This document shows, piece by piece, positions 45,026 to 55,496 of a stretch of DNA of 64,000 bases. The stretch spans positions 1-64,000 of the forward strand of contig DASXUJ010000054.1 of assembly GCA_036504895.1 (NCBI GenBank), written 5' to 3'. How positions within the stretch are numbered: the stretch's first letter is position 1; every line of letters begins with the position of its first letter. The position numbers and the translations under genes were made by a program. This DNA comes from Syntrophorhabdaceae bacterium. Its GTDB lineage: Bacteria; Desulfobacterota; Syntrophorhabdia; Syntrophorhabdales; Syntrophorhabdaceae. The notes under the pieces are model-generated. The model saw nothing but the letters and a program-made list of their open reading frames with translations. It searched no databases and was not told the DNA's origin.

Positions 45026-46693
45026 ATGAGAGCGTTAAGAAGGAAGGGCCTTATGATCGCGGGCGGCGCGGTCGTCCCGGTCGTAATCATTGCGATTATT
45101 GCCGTCCTTTCGTTCAATATTAACACTCACAAGTCGAGGATCGAAGCCGCCGCCTCCAGGGAAACCGGCCTCACTGTCAGGATTGAGGGGAGAATGAGGC
45201 TCTCCCTCGTTCCCTTTGGCGTCTCGGCAAAAAATGTCCATGTCACCGGCAAGGGAGGCGAGATTCTCTCCCTTGAACGTCTCACATTGCGGGCAGAGTT
45301 GATGCCCCTGTTGCGAGGAAAGCTCTCTGTCACCGGCTGCGAGGTTGTCAAACCCGTGGTCACCGTCGTGAAGGACGCCTTGGGAAAATATAATTTCTGG
45401 ACTCATGAACTGGAATCCATAAAAGGGTGGCTGGGGCCGGGTTTCAGGTTGAATGATCTCAAGCTGTCCAAGGGGTCGCTATTTTATCTTGATCAGAAGA
45501 CGGGCGAAAAGACGGAGTTGAAAGAAGTCAATCTGACTATCAGGAGTATGGCGGTAGTGGATGGCCCGGGAAGTGTGGTGAAGAACATCTCATTCACGGG
45601 AACCATGGACTGCAAGGAGGTGCTGAAAAAGAATGTGAGGATGGAGAACCTCAAGGCGTCCGTGAAGGCAATTAGAGGGGCTTACACTTTCGAACCCTTT
45701 ACCATCGGCTCGATCGTCTACTCTGACAGAAAAAAGGGTGAAACGACGGAGTTTAAGGAAATAAGTCTGGCGGTAAAAGATATGACGGTGGTGGATATGA
45801 CGGAAGATATCATACGAGACATCTCATTTACGGGAACCATGGACTGTAAGGAACTGGCGAAAAAGAACCTCAAGGTCAACCGCATCAGAAGCAGTGTAAA
45901 GGCTGAGAAGGGGGTATTCTCGTTCAAGCCCCTCATCATGGATATCTTCGGAGCCGCGGGTGAAGGGGATATCACTGCAGACAAATCGAAAGGTAAGGCT
46001 GAATATAGAATTAATCTCAAAGTGTCGAAGCTGGATTTCGAAAAACTGGAGGAATCTTTCGACGTAAAAAAGCTGGTCGGGGGGAAGGGTGATCTTGTCG
46101 CATCCCTGACGGTGAAAGAAACAGGGGACCGCCCTTTACTGAAGGGCATGGAAGGCACTTTCTCTCTCCGGGGCGATAATCTCGTCACCTATACTATGGA
46201 CCTCGACAAAGTCCTCGCAAAATATGAAACGAGCCAGAAGTTCCACCTCGCCGATCTGGCTTCATACTTCTTCGTCGGTCCTCTTGGCACTGTCGCACTA
46301 AAAGGGTACCGTTACGGGGATCTTTACTACGAGACCCAGGGAGGACGAGGCGCCATCACCCAGTTTATCTCTCACTGGAAGATTAAAAACGGCGAGGCCG
46401 AGGCTACCGATTGCGCCCTCGCCACGCGCCATTTCCGGGTGGCCCTCAAAGGCAAACTCAATCTTGTGAGCCGGCGATTTAACAACGTGACAGTGGCACT
46501 TCTCGACGACAAAGGGTGCCCGACATTTAAACAAACCATTACCGGTTCTTTCGACAGTCCCCGTGCCGGCACAGTCAGTTCGGTCGAGTCTCTTGCCGGT
46601 CCGATCCTTGATCTTTACAGGAAGGCAAAACGATATGCTCAGTCCGGCAAATGTGAGGTGTTTTATAGCGGCGCCGTGCGGCAACCGCGTTGA
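45026..46693 (+). CDS. AsmA-family protein
   Basis: The 555-residue protein has one N-terminal membrane segment (about 12-33) and a long beta-rich extracytoplasmic part. The segment SRIEAAASRETGLTVRIEGR and later AsmA-like motifs (GAAGEGDITADKSKGKAEY, CALATRHFRVALKGKLN) are typical. Such bridge-like proteins are thought to support lipid transport or outer membrane assembly. An in-frame near-duplicate (ISFTGTMDCKE, twice) shows internal repetition. The ATG at 45026 follows GGAG. Confidence 0.8.
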   Translation: MRALRRKGLMIAGGAVVPVVIIAIIAVLSFNINTHKSRIEAAASRETGLTVRIEGRMRLSLVPFGVSAKNVHVTGKGGEILSLERLTLRAELMPLLRGKLSVTGCEVVKPVVTVVKDALGKYNFWTHELESIKGWLGPGFRLNDLKLSKGSLFYLDQKTGEKTELKEVNLTIRSMAVVDGPGSVVKNISFTGTMDCKEVLKKNVRMENLKASVKAIRGAYTFEPFTIGSIVYSDRKKGETTEFKEISLAVKDMTVVDMTEDIIRDISFTGTMDCKELAKKNLKVNRIRSSVKAEKGVFSFKPLIMDIFGAAGEGDITADKSKGKAEYRINLKVSKLDFEKLEESFDVKKLVGGKGDLVASLTVKETGDRPLLKGMEGTFSLRGDNLVTYTMDLDKVLAKYETSQKFHLADLASYFFVGPLGTVALKGYRYGDLYYETQGGRGAITQFISHWKIKNGEAEATDCALATRHFRVALKGKLNLVSRRFNNVTVALLDDKGCPTFKQTITGSFDSPRAGTVSSVESLAGPILDLYRKAKRYAQSGKCEVFYSGAVRQPR

Positions 46694-46874
46694 CATACTA
46701 TATGGCATGGGAACTGACGGAAGGTGACGGTAGGTATTATCCATCTCTTTGACCACAGGGCTTGACAATCTCTATGCCGGGCATACATTCGCGTGAAGCA
46801 ATTGGACCAGGAAAGCTCTATTTTTCAGGTATAACAGACCGCGAAGTACACAAGATTGTAGGAAGGGAGGAAAA

Positions 46875-48099
46875 ATGGCCACCGATGCCGCAGCCATATT
46901 TCAGCGCTGGAGATTCTCAGACATGGCTCACTACGGGATAAAAAAAATCGCAAGCCCTAATCCTCATAGCAACAGCGGGACAAGACTTATCCTCTATCTG
47001 TGTGCCCACCTTCTTACGGCACTTTTCATTCCGTTCGCAGCTTCAACTGCGGTGGCGGAGGTTCGCCTCGACAAGATCAAGCTCCCTCCCGGATTCGCCA
47101 TAGACACTTACGCCACGAATGTCGAAGGCGCCCGTTCCCTTGCGCTCGGACCCGAAGGGATCGTGTTTGCGGGAAGTCGTTCGTCCGGTAAAGTCTATGC
47201 CCTCCTGGACCGCAACAAAGATCATAAGGCCGAGGAAATAGTCATTATTGCCAAAGGTCTGAATTCACCTAACGGCGTAGCTTATTTCGGAGGGTCTCTG
47301 TATGTTGCCGAGATATCGAGGATACTCCGCTTCGATGATATCATAAAACAGTTGTCCCACCTGCCTAAACCGGTCGTAGTAAATGACACGTTTCCAAAGG
47401 AGACCCATCATGGCTGGAAATTCATCGGATTCGGTCCGGACGGCAAACTCTATGTGCCGGTAGGGGCCCCTTGTAACATATGTATGAGCCATGACCCTCG
47501 GTATGCCTCGATCATGCGAATGAACCCCGACGGAACCGACCTCGAGGTATTTGCCCAGGGGGTGCGCAATACGGTGGGCTTCGACTGGCACCCAAGGACG
47601 AAAGAGTTTTGGTTTACCGACAACGGGCGTGATTGGCTAGGGAATAATCAGCCTCCCGATGAGCTCAACTGCGCACCCCAAAAGGGAATGCACTTCGGCT
47701 TCCCCTTCTGCCATGGAAGCAATATTCCCGATCCGGAATATGGGGGCAAGAGGTCCTGCACGGAATTCGTTCCCCCGCGGAAGAACCTGGGACCCCATGT
47801 CGCAGCGCTCGGGATGAGGTTTTACACAGGCGCCATGTTCCCGCCGCAATCGCAACAATATATTCATTGCCGAACACGGCTCCTGGAACAGGATACCGCC
47901 CATCGGATACAGGATTACCCGCGCTATGGAAAAAGACGGAGCCATAACCGGTTATGAAGTCTTCGTAGAAGGCTGGCTGCAGGGCTTATCCTCATGGGGT
48001 CGTCCTGTCGACGTCCTGGTGATGCCCGATGGCGCCCTCCTCGTCTCCGACGACAAAGCCGACGCCGTCTATCGCATCAGCTACCGCTCTTCCGAATAA
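46875..48099 (+). pseudogene. Frameshifted sorbosone-dehydrogenase-like PQQ propeller protein
   Basis: The first frame (46875-47957) has a signal or anchor (about 38-62) and a six-bladed propeller of the soluble glucose/sorbosone dehydrogenase type (LPPGFAIDTYATNVEGARSL, GFDWHPRTKEFWFTDNGRDW). After MFPPQ near 47845 it goes out of frame. The correct continuation, RNNIFIAEHGSWNRIPPI ... YRISYRSSE, is read in another frame to a stop at 48099. A single inserted base or two-base deletion explains the change. The gene was complete before the shift, or this is a sequencing error. Confidence 0.75.
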
Positions 48100-48132
48100 C
48101 GGGACGGCTGCTGCGGGGTTGTTCCCGTAGCG

Positions 48133-51057
48133 TCAGTCCACAGGGACCGAGGGTTCCTCACTATCTCCCGTCTCCTCCCCGGCATCGGCTGCCCCGGCGC
48201 CCGCTCCTCCATTTCCGGCGAGATTCACGATTACGGTAGGCATATCAAGATCATTGGAGGGCACAATGAGATCTGTGGTCACGGGGAGCGTGGTAACAGG
48301 TATGAAGGTCACCGTCACCTGGCACGCGTGATTGAGAGGGAGGTTTTTCCCCGGGCATGTATTTCTCGTAACGACAAAGGAAGGATCGCCACTCAAAGAG
48401 ATCTCACCCACGGCCAGGGGTTTTTTTCCTGTGCTTTTTATTATGAAGGACGCAGCTTTCCGTCTTTTGACCTTTACCGTGCCGTAGTTTTTAACTGACG
48501 GAGTGACAATTATATGGGATTCGCTCTTAAAGACGGCGGTTACATAGGTGTACTCGTTCATCGTCACCGAACAGGTGGCTTTTGTCCCCGAACAGCCCCC
48601 TCCCGACCATCCGGCAAAAAGGGAGCTGCCGTCAGGCCGGGCAACGAGGGTCACCTTTTTTCCATCATTGAAACTGTAGGCACAGATAGAGCCGCAGTTG
48701 ATCCCCCGCGGATTGCTGATAACAGTGCCCGAGCCGGTGCCTGTCTTCTCCACCGACAGGGTGGCCGTGACCGAGAAGGTAACTACTACTGTATGGGCGG
48801 CGGTGACGTTGCTGATCGTGTAGGGGTTGGTTACTGTCACGGCTTGACCGTTATCGGTAATCCCCGCGATGTTATAGCCTGATTCGGGGGTTATGGCAAT
48901 CGAGGCGTTCGCTCCCCGGTTTACGCTCTGCGTTGCGGGAGCCACCGATCCGTGGCCGCCGGAGACGGAGGCATTGATCGGGTACGTGTCGGCGGAGAAG
49001 GTAACTACTACTGTATGGGCGGCGGTGACGTTGCTGATCGTGTAGGGGTTGGTTACTGTCACGGCTACGCCGTTGTCGGTAATCCCCGCGATATTGTAGC
49101 CCGATTCGGGGGTAATGGTAATCGAGGCGTTTGCTCCCCGGTTTATGGTCTGCGTCGCGGGAACCACCGATCCGTGGCCGCCGGAGACGGAGGCATTGAT
49201 CGGGTACGTGTCGGTGGAGAAGGTAACTACTACTGTATGGGCGGCGGTGACGTTGCTGATCGTGTAGGGGTTGGCCACTATCACGGCTACGCCGTTATCG
49301 GTAATCCCCACGATCTTATAGCCTGATTCGGGGGTTATGGCAATCGAGGCGTTTGCTCCCCGGTTTATAGTCTGCGTCGCGGGGGCCACCGATCCATGGC
49401 CGCCCGAGACGGAGGCGTTGATCGGGTACGTGTCGGTGGAGAAGGTAACTACTACTGTGTGGGCGGCGGTGACGTTGCTGATCGTGTAGGGGTTGGCCAC
49501 TGTCACGGCTTGACCGTTGTCGGTAATCCCCGCGATGTTATAGCCTGATTCGGGGGTTATGGCAATCGAGGCGTTTACTCCCCGGTTTATAGTCTGCGTC
49601 GCGGGGGCCACCGATCCATGGCCGCCCGAGACGGAGGCGTTGATCGGGTACGTGTCGATCGCGTAGGTGACCACTATGTTATGGTCCTCGGTAACGTTGC
49701 CGATCACGTAGGGATTGGCGACCATCGCGGCTTTTCCTGGAGCTGTCTGTGCGGGAGCAGCGACATGCCCGTTTTTTGTCCTGAAGCTTGAGACATTCGT
49801 GACTGACTGACCGTTATCAATAAGGCCGGCAATATGGTAGCCCGTGTCGGGGCTGAGAGTGATCGATGCGGAGGCCCCGTAAGAGACCGCCTGGGTGGCG
49901 GGACTTACACTGCCGTGACCTCCGGAAACCGAGGCCCCGACGGTATATATGGCGGCGGCGAAGCCTGCGGTTATGGCCGTATTAACCGTTGGGGTAACCG
50001 TGCAGGTCCCTGTTCCCGAACAGACGCCTCCGGTCCAGCCCGTGAAGGTGGAGCCCGTAGCGGCGGCAGCGGTGAGGGTGATCGATGCGCCCCGGGAAAA
50101 GGATCCGCTGCAGCTCGCGCCGCAGTTGATGCCTGTGGGGCTGCTTGTGACCGTGCCGGCGCCGGTGCCTGATTTGGTGACGGTGAGCGTCACGTTGTCA
50201 TTCACGATGGTGGCGATAAAGCCGTGGATCACAGGGTATTGGCCGCCATCGACGTCTTCTGAAATCACGGAATATCCCACGATCTTATCCCCGCTTATGC
50301 CGTATGCGTAGGTGAAGAAAGCGCCCGGGAAATCGAGGGTGGTAAAGGCGGCGCCGTCATAGAGAAAACCGTGGTAGATATTGTCGGCATCCGCGTATGT
50401 CCCCACGATCCTGGTCCCGCTTATGCCGTATGCAAACGTGTAGGCGGCTCCCGGAAAATCTAGGGTGGTAAAGGTGACGCCGTCATAGAGAAAACCATGG
50501 TAGACGTTATCGACATCCACATAGGTCCCCACGATCCTGGCCCCGCTTATGCCTTCGGCGGACGTATAGCTCGAACCAGGTACGTCGAGGGTGGTAAAGG
50601 CGGCGCCGTCATAGAGAAAACCATGGTAGGTATCGCTGTCCTCAGTCGAGGTCAGGTATGTCCCCACGATCTTATTTCCCTCTATGCCGTTAGGCGATGT
50701 CCAGCTGCCGCCGGGGAAATTGAGGGGGGTAAAGGCGGCGGCCTCGTAGATAAAACCCCCCAGGTAATCCTGGCCCTGGGTCGATCCCACGATCCTGTTC
50801 CCGCTTATACCGTTGGCCCAGGTGCCTTCCACGAATGTGTCCGGCCATTGGAAGGAGATAAAATTGGCGCCGTCATAAAAGAAGCCGAAAACTTCCATGG
50901 AATGGCTTCCCACGATCCTGTCCCCGTCTATCCCCCGGGGCATTGTGTCTATATGGTCAGGATAGTCAAAGACCCTGTAGGTGATGCCGGAATGAGAGAA
51001 ACCCGCAAAACCAATGATCACGCCAATCAAAAGAAGTGATGCAAAAATCCGTTTCAC
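48133..51057 (-). CDS. Large secreted repeat protein (HAF-like, SGGHGSV repeats, ASH-like end)
   Basis: The 974-residue product starts at GTG with a signal peptide (MKRIFASLLLIGVIIGFAG). Residues 25-290 hold five or six repeats of the type GISGARIVGTY...YHGFLYDGAAFTTLDFPG. Then comes a bacterial repeat domain (GTVTSSPTGINCGASC), tandem DTYPINASVSGGHGSV units of 74 residues, a second GTVISNPRGINCG domain, and near residues 850-955 an ASH-like domain (SVKNYGTVKVKRRKAASF). It is probably exported or displayed on the cell surface. No sorting motif is recognised. Confidence 0.75.
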   Translation of the reverse strand: MKRIFASLLLIGVIIGFAGFSHSGITYRVFDYPDHIDTMPRGIDGDRIVGSHSMEVFGFFYDGANFISFQWPDTFVEGTWANGISGNRIVGSTQGQDYLGGFIYEAAAFTPLNFPGGSWTSPNGIEGNKIVGTYLTSTEDSDTYHGFLYDGAAFTTLDVPGSSYTSAEGISGARIVGTYVDVDNVYHGFLYDGVTFTTLDFPGAAYTFAYGISGTRIVGTYADADNIYHGFLYDGAAFTTLDFPGAFFTYAYGISGDKIVGYSVISEDVDGGQYPVIHGFIATIVNDNVTLTVTKSGTGAGTVTSSPTGINCGASCSGSFSRGASITLTAAAATGSTFTGWTGGVCSGTGTCTVTPTVNTAITAGFAAAIYTVGASVSGGHGSVSPATQAVSYGASASITLSPDTGYHIAGLIDNGQSVTNVSSFRTKNGHVAAPAQTAPGKAAMVANPYVIGNVTEDHNIVVTYAIDTYPINASVSGGHGSVAPATQTINRGVNASIAITPESGYNIAGITDNGQAVTVANPYTISNVTAAHTVVVTFSTDTYPINASVSGGHGSVAPATQTINRGANASIAITPESGYKIVGITDNGVAVIVANPYTISNVTAAHTVVVTFSTDTYPINASVSGGHGSVVPATQTINRGANASITITPESGYNIAGITDNGVAVTVTNPYTISNVTAAHTVVVTFSADTYPINASVSGGHGSVAPATQSVNRGANASIAITPESGYNIAGITDNGQAVTVTNPYTISNVTAAHTVVVTFSVTATLSVEKTGTGSGTVISNPRGINCGSICAYSFNDGKKVTLVARPDGSSLFAGWSGGGCSGTKATCSVTMNEYTYVTAVFKSESHIIVTPSVKNYGTVKVKRRKAASFIIKSTGKKPLAVGEISLSGDPSFVVTRNTCPGKNLPLNHACQVTVTFIPVTTLPVTTDLIVPSNDLDMPTVIVNLAGNGGAGAGAADAGEETGDSEEPSVPVD
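48773..49660. repeat. Four 222-bp tandem repeats coding 74-residue units
   Basis: Starts of the marker GAGAAGGTAACTACTACTGT fall at 48773, 48995, 49217 and 49439, giving a constant period of 222 bases (74 codons). The units are nearly identical. A fifth, divergent unit follows at 49661. High identity suggests recent expansion or gene conversion. Confidence 0.9.
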
Positions 51058-52104
51058 GGCGCACCTTCCCCGGTTATCATGCGAGGGATGCCGTGCCGTT
51101 CAGAATGAATGACTGGCGGTGAGTTCAGATCCCTATCAAACAAACTTCGGACAGCCCGGGTGAAGACCTGTCTCCGATTCTAATTTGTCTTATTCACTAC
51201 CTATTATAGGTCCGGGAGAGGGTTCCTTGCAGTCGTTGAATCATCAATTGTTTCGTAATCGTTTTACAAGCATTAGGACGAGATATATTTCAGCTGCCGG
51301 CGACCCAGGGCGAAAGAGCAGGGACTTCAATAGTGCCGGACTGCGCCGGCCGTGGGTGTGAGCGGGATGTCCTTCAGTATTTCAATGCCGAGTGAAAAAC
51401 AGCCTGAAAAGGTGGGATAGGGGACGAAAACTCGATCTGAGGCACCCTGTATACGCTCGCGGCCTCAGCGATGTACGCCTACGGTCGCGATGCTCCCAAT
51501 GCGCCACATCCGGAGTTCTAATTGTGGTCATAAATTCACGTGATTAACAGACTTTACCTCCGTAAACATTCAAACCCATTCTGGAAAATGCCTTGAACAT
51601 TGGACTACCCCCTCTTCCCCCCGCACTTTTCTTGCGTCGCGCCGGCCTGTCGTTTCTCCCCAATATCTCCACGCGGGGCTTTTCCCCGGCACCTTATTAT
51701 TCATTCAATACTGCCGGGCTGCGCTGGCCGCTGAATCGAGGGGGATGTTCCAGGTTCGTCGTCAGGCGAGGATCGCTGGGCGCGTCGGCGTATATTGATA
51801 CATCCTATAATCCTCCCGTCAAACAAAATGTTGAGTCAATTAAAATATCTAATGATATCAGTAAGCTCAATTTACTCCCCTTCTCAAGGCGCACTTCTCT
51901 TATGGGTTAAGCTTCTTTAATTGGCGGTCTCTCTCACGTACTGCGAACCGGCACCTCAGCGTTAGTATTATCCGGTATATCCGTGGGATCACCTATCATC
52001 CCTTATCCAGGTTGCATAGTTCTTGTGAGAGGCCCAGAATTGTATGTATCGAGGTCATTTGCCTCAACGCCAGAGCTCGGACTCTCACGCCAGTAATAAT
52101 CTTC
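51058..52104. other. Non-coding region left of the IS110 element
   Basis: No credible gene is seen in about 1 kb. A segment near 51325-51390 (TGCCGGACTGCGCCGGCCG) recurs with changes near 51710-51770 (TGCCGGGCTGCGCTGGCCG). Open frames such as 51593-51910 lack protein character. Confidence 0.5.
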
Positions 52105-53374
52105 TTATTCAGCTATGCAATCCGGATTAAATACCTCCCTTTTCTTCATGAGGGTCCATGCGATCACCAGGAGCTTTGCAGAAAGCTTTACCCTCATCTT
52201 GAGCCTGATCCCCTTCTCCCGCTCCCTGCCTTTGAGCTTATTGGTGAAGTAGGCAACAAAGCGTTTATGTTTTATGGAAGCGCTTAGGGCTGCCAGATAA
52301 AGTCCATAACGGAGATCTCCCTTCCCTTTCTTGGAGATGACAGGAACGGTCTCGCTTTTCCCGCTCTGGCTCTTCGAGAGGTCGAGCCCTGCCATTTTGA
52401 GGACTTGTCTCTCATTCTCGAACCTATGAGGATTACCGAGGGCTCCCAAGACTTTGGAAGAGATATCGGGACCGAATCCGGGAATGGTGAGAAGGCAGGC
52501 ATACTCGGGGAAGCGCGTGCATACCTGTGCAATCTTTGCGTCCGTCTCTTTAATCATCCCATGGAGCTGGTCCAATGCATCGATAAGAATCTTGCCTTCA
52601 AAGGACGTAGCGGGCATTGTCTCACACCCTATAGAGGTCTTTGCCTTTGTATAGGTGGTCAATAACCGTCTTCTTTGTGGTTCGCTTACACGCTCCGAGG
52701 AGACCATGCGGACGAACTCTTCAAAGGTGAGGGAGGCAATTTCCTTAGGGTCGAGACACCACTTCACTATGGCAGGACCTTCCACATTCCCGAAGGACTC
52801 ATCCATCTCGGGGAAGTACTGGGCGAGGAGGTGGTTTCTTATTCTCGCCTTATAACCCTGCTCCAGCTTCTTGAATCTTCTTTTTAAGGAGAGGAGCGCT
52901 CGTAGTTCCCTAAGATCGGCGGAAGGGAAATCATAGAACTGGGCTTTCCCCTGGGAGACGAGATCGGCCACATTGGCGGCATCCTTGGTATCGTTCTTAT
53001 CCCATCGTCCGTCTAAAAGCTCACGTCTTTTTTACCGCGGCGCCCGATTCCATCACAAGAGTATGGCCCTGCCTCAGAAGGTACTCTGCAAGGGGCTTAT
53101 GGTAGTCTCCCGTGGGCTCCAGGCCGAAGACTACTTTTGTAAGGCCATTTTGCCTTCTTACTGCCTCCACATGAAAACAGAGAGACTCGAAGCCTTCACG
53201 GGTATTGGTGAAGGCGAGCTGCTTTCTCAGAGTCTTGCCTGCCGCGGTGCCGAGAAAGGCATGGTGCTTTTCTTTGGCAATGTCGATCCCGACCACCAGA
53301 TATTCTTTGGAACCCCGGATCAGACTCTTCAGTTGACGGAACTCCTTTAACCTGTTATCCTCGTGAGTATTCAT
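52105..53374 (-). mobile_element. IS110-family insertion element (disrupted)
   Basis: The element is represented by a transposase split by a frameshift. IS110 elements lack long terminal inverted repeats, so the ends cannot be set from sequence alone. The upstream non-coding segment up to about 53470 probably belongs to the element. The minus-strand orientation follows the gene. Confidence 0.75.
52105..53374 (-). pseudogene. IS110 transposase, split by one-base insertion
   Basis: The N-terminal part (53374-53021) is the RuvC-like DEDD domain (KEYLVVGIDIAKEKHHAF, EPTGDYHKPLAEYLL). The C-terminal part (52971-52105) is the Transposase_20 domain (LLTIPGFGPDISSKVLGALG, VISKKGKGDLRYGLYLAAL with the catalytic Ser). 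Deleting one A in the A6 run (plus-strand T6 at 53028-53033) joins them as AVKRRELLDGRWDKND. The gene is therefore either recently inactivated or contains a homopolymer sequencing error. AGGAGG precedes the ATG. Confidence 0.85.
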
Positions 53375-53470
53375 TAGAGAGGCCTCCTTGTATTGGTGTA
53401 GGGATGGGGCGCATCCCGTAATACCTTAACAGGAGGTCTCATTTTTTTGTAGACTGATAAAAAACTTTTT
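53375..53470 (-). ncRNA. Candidate IS110 bridge-RNA region
   Basis: IS110 elements encode a non-coding bridge RNA next to the transposase gene, upstream of it in the IS110 group. The region just upstream of this start contains a hairpin (GGGATG/CATCCC across CGCCC, around 53403-53419) and T/A-rich segments. I cannot verify the target and donor loops. This is a prediction from family knowledge. Confidence 0.25.
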
Positions 53471-53618
53471 TCTATAGTACGGCCCGGGGTCTGTGTTGAG
53501 TGCATGGAATTATATAACGCCAGAGCACGCGACCGGAGCATGGCGGCGAAGATGGGACACCCTCCTCGATTCAGCGGCGGTCCAAGTGTACGAAAGATAT
53601 CTCCCTGTTACCTCCCTG

Positions 53619-54956
53619 TCAATTCGTTACCTGGAATGTCTCTATTATTGCCCCGTCCTTGTCGATCACGGTAACCGTCATGGTATTGCCGGACACATCG
53701 AATCTCGCGAAATGGAATTTAAAGGCCGCAAAGGGGGGCCACATCTTGTTCGTTTCCTGAACACACGCCGCCTCGGGATTGATCGGGGCGCCGCCGCCGC
53801 CCAGGACGAGCCAGGTCATGCCCGCGTAGGGGCCTTCAGTCTCTGCGTGACTGTAATAGTGTGAGTGCCCCTGGAGGACCATATGGACCCCGCCCTCCTT
53901 CAATATGGGCGTGAGCTGGGCCTGCATGGCTGCATTACCCTGCAGGCATGCCCAAATAGGCGTGTGAAGCATGGCGATCTTCCAGGGCTTTCTGGAAGCC
54001 CTGAGGTCCCGCTTCAGCCAGTTCGCCTGCACGGCATCGATCGTCTGCTGCTCCGAAGAGGCGCCCTGGTATGACCACGTGTCGATTACGACAAAATGGA
54101 CGGGACCGTAATCGAAAGAATAATAAAAACGGTTATTGTTCGGATAATGATAGGGATAATATTTCCGGAAAAGATCGCCTATGTTCTCGTAATTCATCAC
54201 CGTTTTTTTCGCGGCGTAGGCATCGTACCCTTCGTGGTTCCCGAGAACTCCCATGAGCGGAAGTTTCGCGAAGGTGGAGTGCATGGCATCGTAGGCCGGC
54301 TCCAGGTTGAACTGTTGCACGTCCCACAGGAATTCATTCAACCCGTTATAGACATAGTCTCCCATGTGGACCAGAAGCGTCTGCCGCTGCTCGGGGTTCT
54401 GGTCCATGTCCGTCAGCAGTGCGCTCAGAACGGCGTTATGGTCAACCGGGGGGTTGAGATATTCGGCCCTCGTGTCTCCATACCCGTAAAAGGACAGAGA
54501 GGTCTCGCCGGGACGCGGTGCGGTGGTGAAAGAGCCGGTGTGAGAGAAGGTGTCGTTGGTAACACGGTAATAGTACTTCGTCGCGGGAAGGAGATTTGAA
54601 ATCGTATAAGAGAACTGGTGTTTATCCGATGAGTTGCCGTCCTCATGCACCGCGATTGGGCCTCTGCCGTAGCCCGTGGTAGTTCCCCATTCTATGGTCG
54701 ACATAGCGGGGGTCTGATAGGTCTGCCAGAGGACCGTCATGGCGGTGGGCCTTCCGCTGTAGATCAGGTACGGTCTTTTACGGATGTAGTCCGTGGTCCA
54801 GGGAGTGATGGACGAAGATTCTCCGGTTTCTCCACTTTTTAAAGCAGCTGCCGGCTCGCACCAGGCAGGCACGATTAAGCCCGTTGCGAGGAATACACAA
54901 AGGGCCGCAAAAATGGTGATGATACCTGATTTCAAATCTGTTCTGTTTAATGTCAT
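53619..54956 (-). CDS. Secreted purple-acid-phosphatase-like metallophosphoesterase
   Basis: The 445-residue product has a signal peptide (about 9-35). A fibronectin-like purple acid phosphatase N-domain follows (RKRPYLIYSGRPTAMTVLWQ), then a metallophosphoesterase domain with the metal motifs GYGDTRA, HMGDYVYNG, GNHEGYDAY and MLHTPIWAC plus LQGHSHYYS. It probably cleaves phosphate esters outside the cytoplasm. The internal ATG at 54956 is chosen because it has GGAG upstream and starts with a typical signal sequence. The right-hand neighbour is divergent. Confidence 0.88.
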   Translation of the reverse strand: MTLNRTDLKSGIITIFAALCVFLATGLIVPAWCEPAAALKSGETGESSSITPWTTDYIRKRPYLIYSGRPTAMTVLWQTYQTPAMSTIEWGTTTGYGRGPIAVHEDGNSSDKHQFSYTISNLLPATKYYYRVTNDTFSHTGSFTTAPRPGETSLSFYGYGDTRAEYLNPPVDHNAVLSALLTDMDQNPEQRQTLLVHMGDYVYNGLNEFLWDVQQFNLEPAYDAMHSTFAKLPLMGVLGNHEGYDAYAAKKTVMNYENIGDLFRKYYPYHYPNNNRFYYSFDYGPVHFVVIDTWSYQGASSEQQTIDAVQANWLKRDLRASRKPWKIAMLHTPIWACLQGNAAMQAQLTPILKEGGVHMVLQGHSHYYSHAETEGPYAGMTWLVLGGGGAPINPEAACVQETNKMWPPFAAFKFHFARFDVSGNTMTVTVIDKDGAIIETFQVTN

Positions 54957-55496
54957 AAAGCTCCATCTCCTATAGAAAAATTTACCGGCATTCGCAATAT
55001 ACCGTGCGTCCATTCCGATGGACCCGGGAGTTTCGCTTCCGCATCGGCTCCTTCACGGTATCCTGCAAGAAGGCTGCCGCCGGTTCGCCAGTATGGGGCT
55101 GTATGCGGCGCAAGGGCTCGGATGGAATCAGATTGTCAAAATCGTCATTCTCATGACGGTCCGCACCACAGGGGGTAGGGAAATGTATTTCAGTCGCCAT
55201 TGGTCATTAATCATTAAGCGTCGGATCAGGCTCCACAGGTTATATAATCATGGACTTCCTGACCGCCCTTCGACTGGAAATAGCAGATTGCTAATCTTGT
55301 TGACAAATTTCGGACGCACCAATATACTCCTCGGTAAGCTTCATAAGAAACTTCATAAAAAAGGTTTCGCTATAGGGAAAGAGGTATACATCTTCTATGT
55401 CTGCCGGTGAACGATCCAGGGCCTTCTGTCCCGCCCAAGGGGAACCTATGCCCTCCCTGACGGCGAAAAGGCTTTCTTATTTAGGGAATGTCTCTC
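54957..55496. other. Divergent promoter region before the sensor kinase
   Basis: This 540-base stretch has no credible gene. It holds a strong sigma-70 promoter at 55300-55328 and about 165 bases of leader. A short direct repeat CTTCATAA occurs twice near 55340-55362 in the leader. Confidence 0.55.
55300..55328 (+). promoter_or_regulatory. Sigma-70 promoter of the REC-PAS kinase gene
   Basis: TTGACA at 55300-55305 and TATACT at 55323-55328 are separated by exactly 17 bases. The gene starts about 165 bases further on. Confidence 0.75.

Noticed and set aside
48773-49660. Regular repeats that might suggest a CRISPR array
   Set aside because: Units are 222 bp, in frame and coding; no short repeats with unique spacers are present.
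51593-51910. Open frame of 105 codons left of IS110
   Set aside because: Composition is not protein-like and there is no ribosome site.
53021-53040. Programmed -1 frameshift at A_AAA_AAG in the IS110 transposase
   Set aside because: The required change is +1, and a -1 slip leads quickly to a stop.
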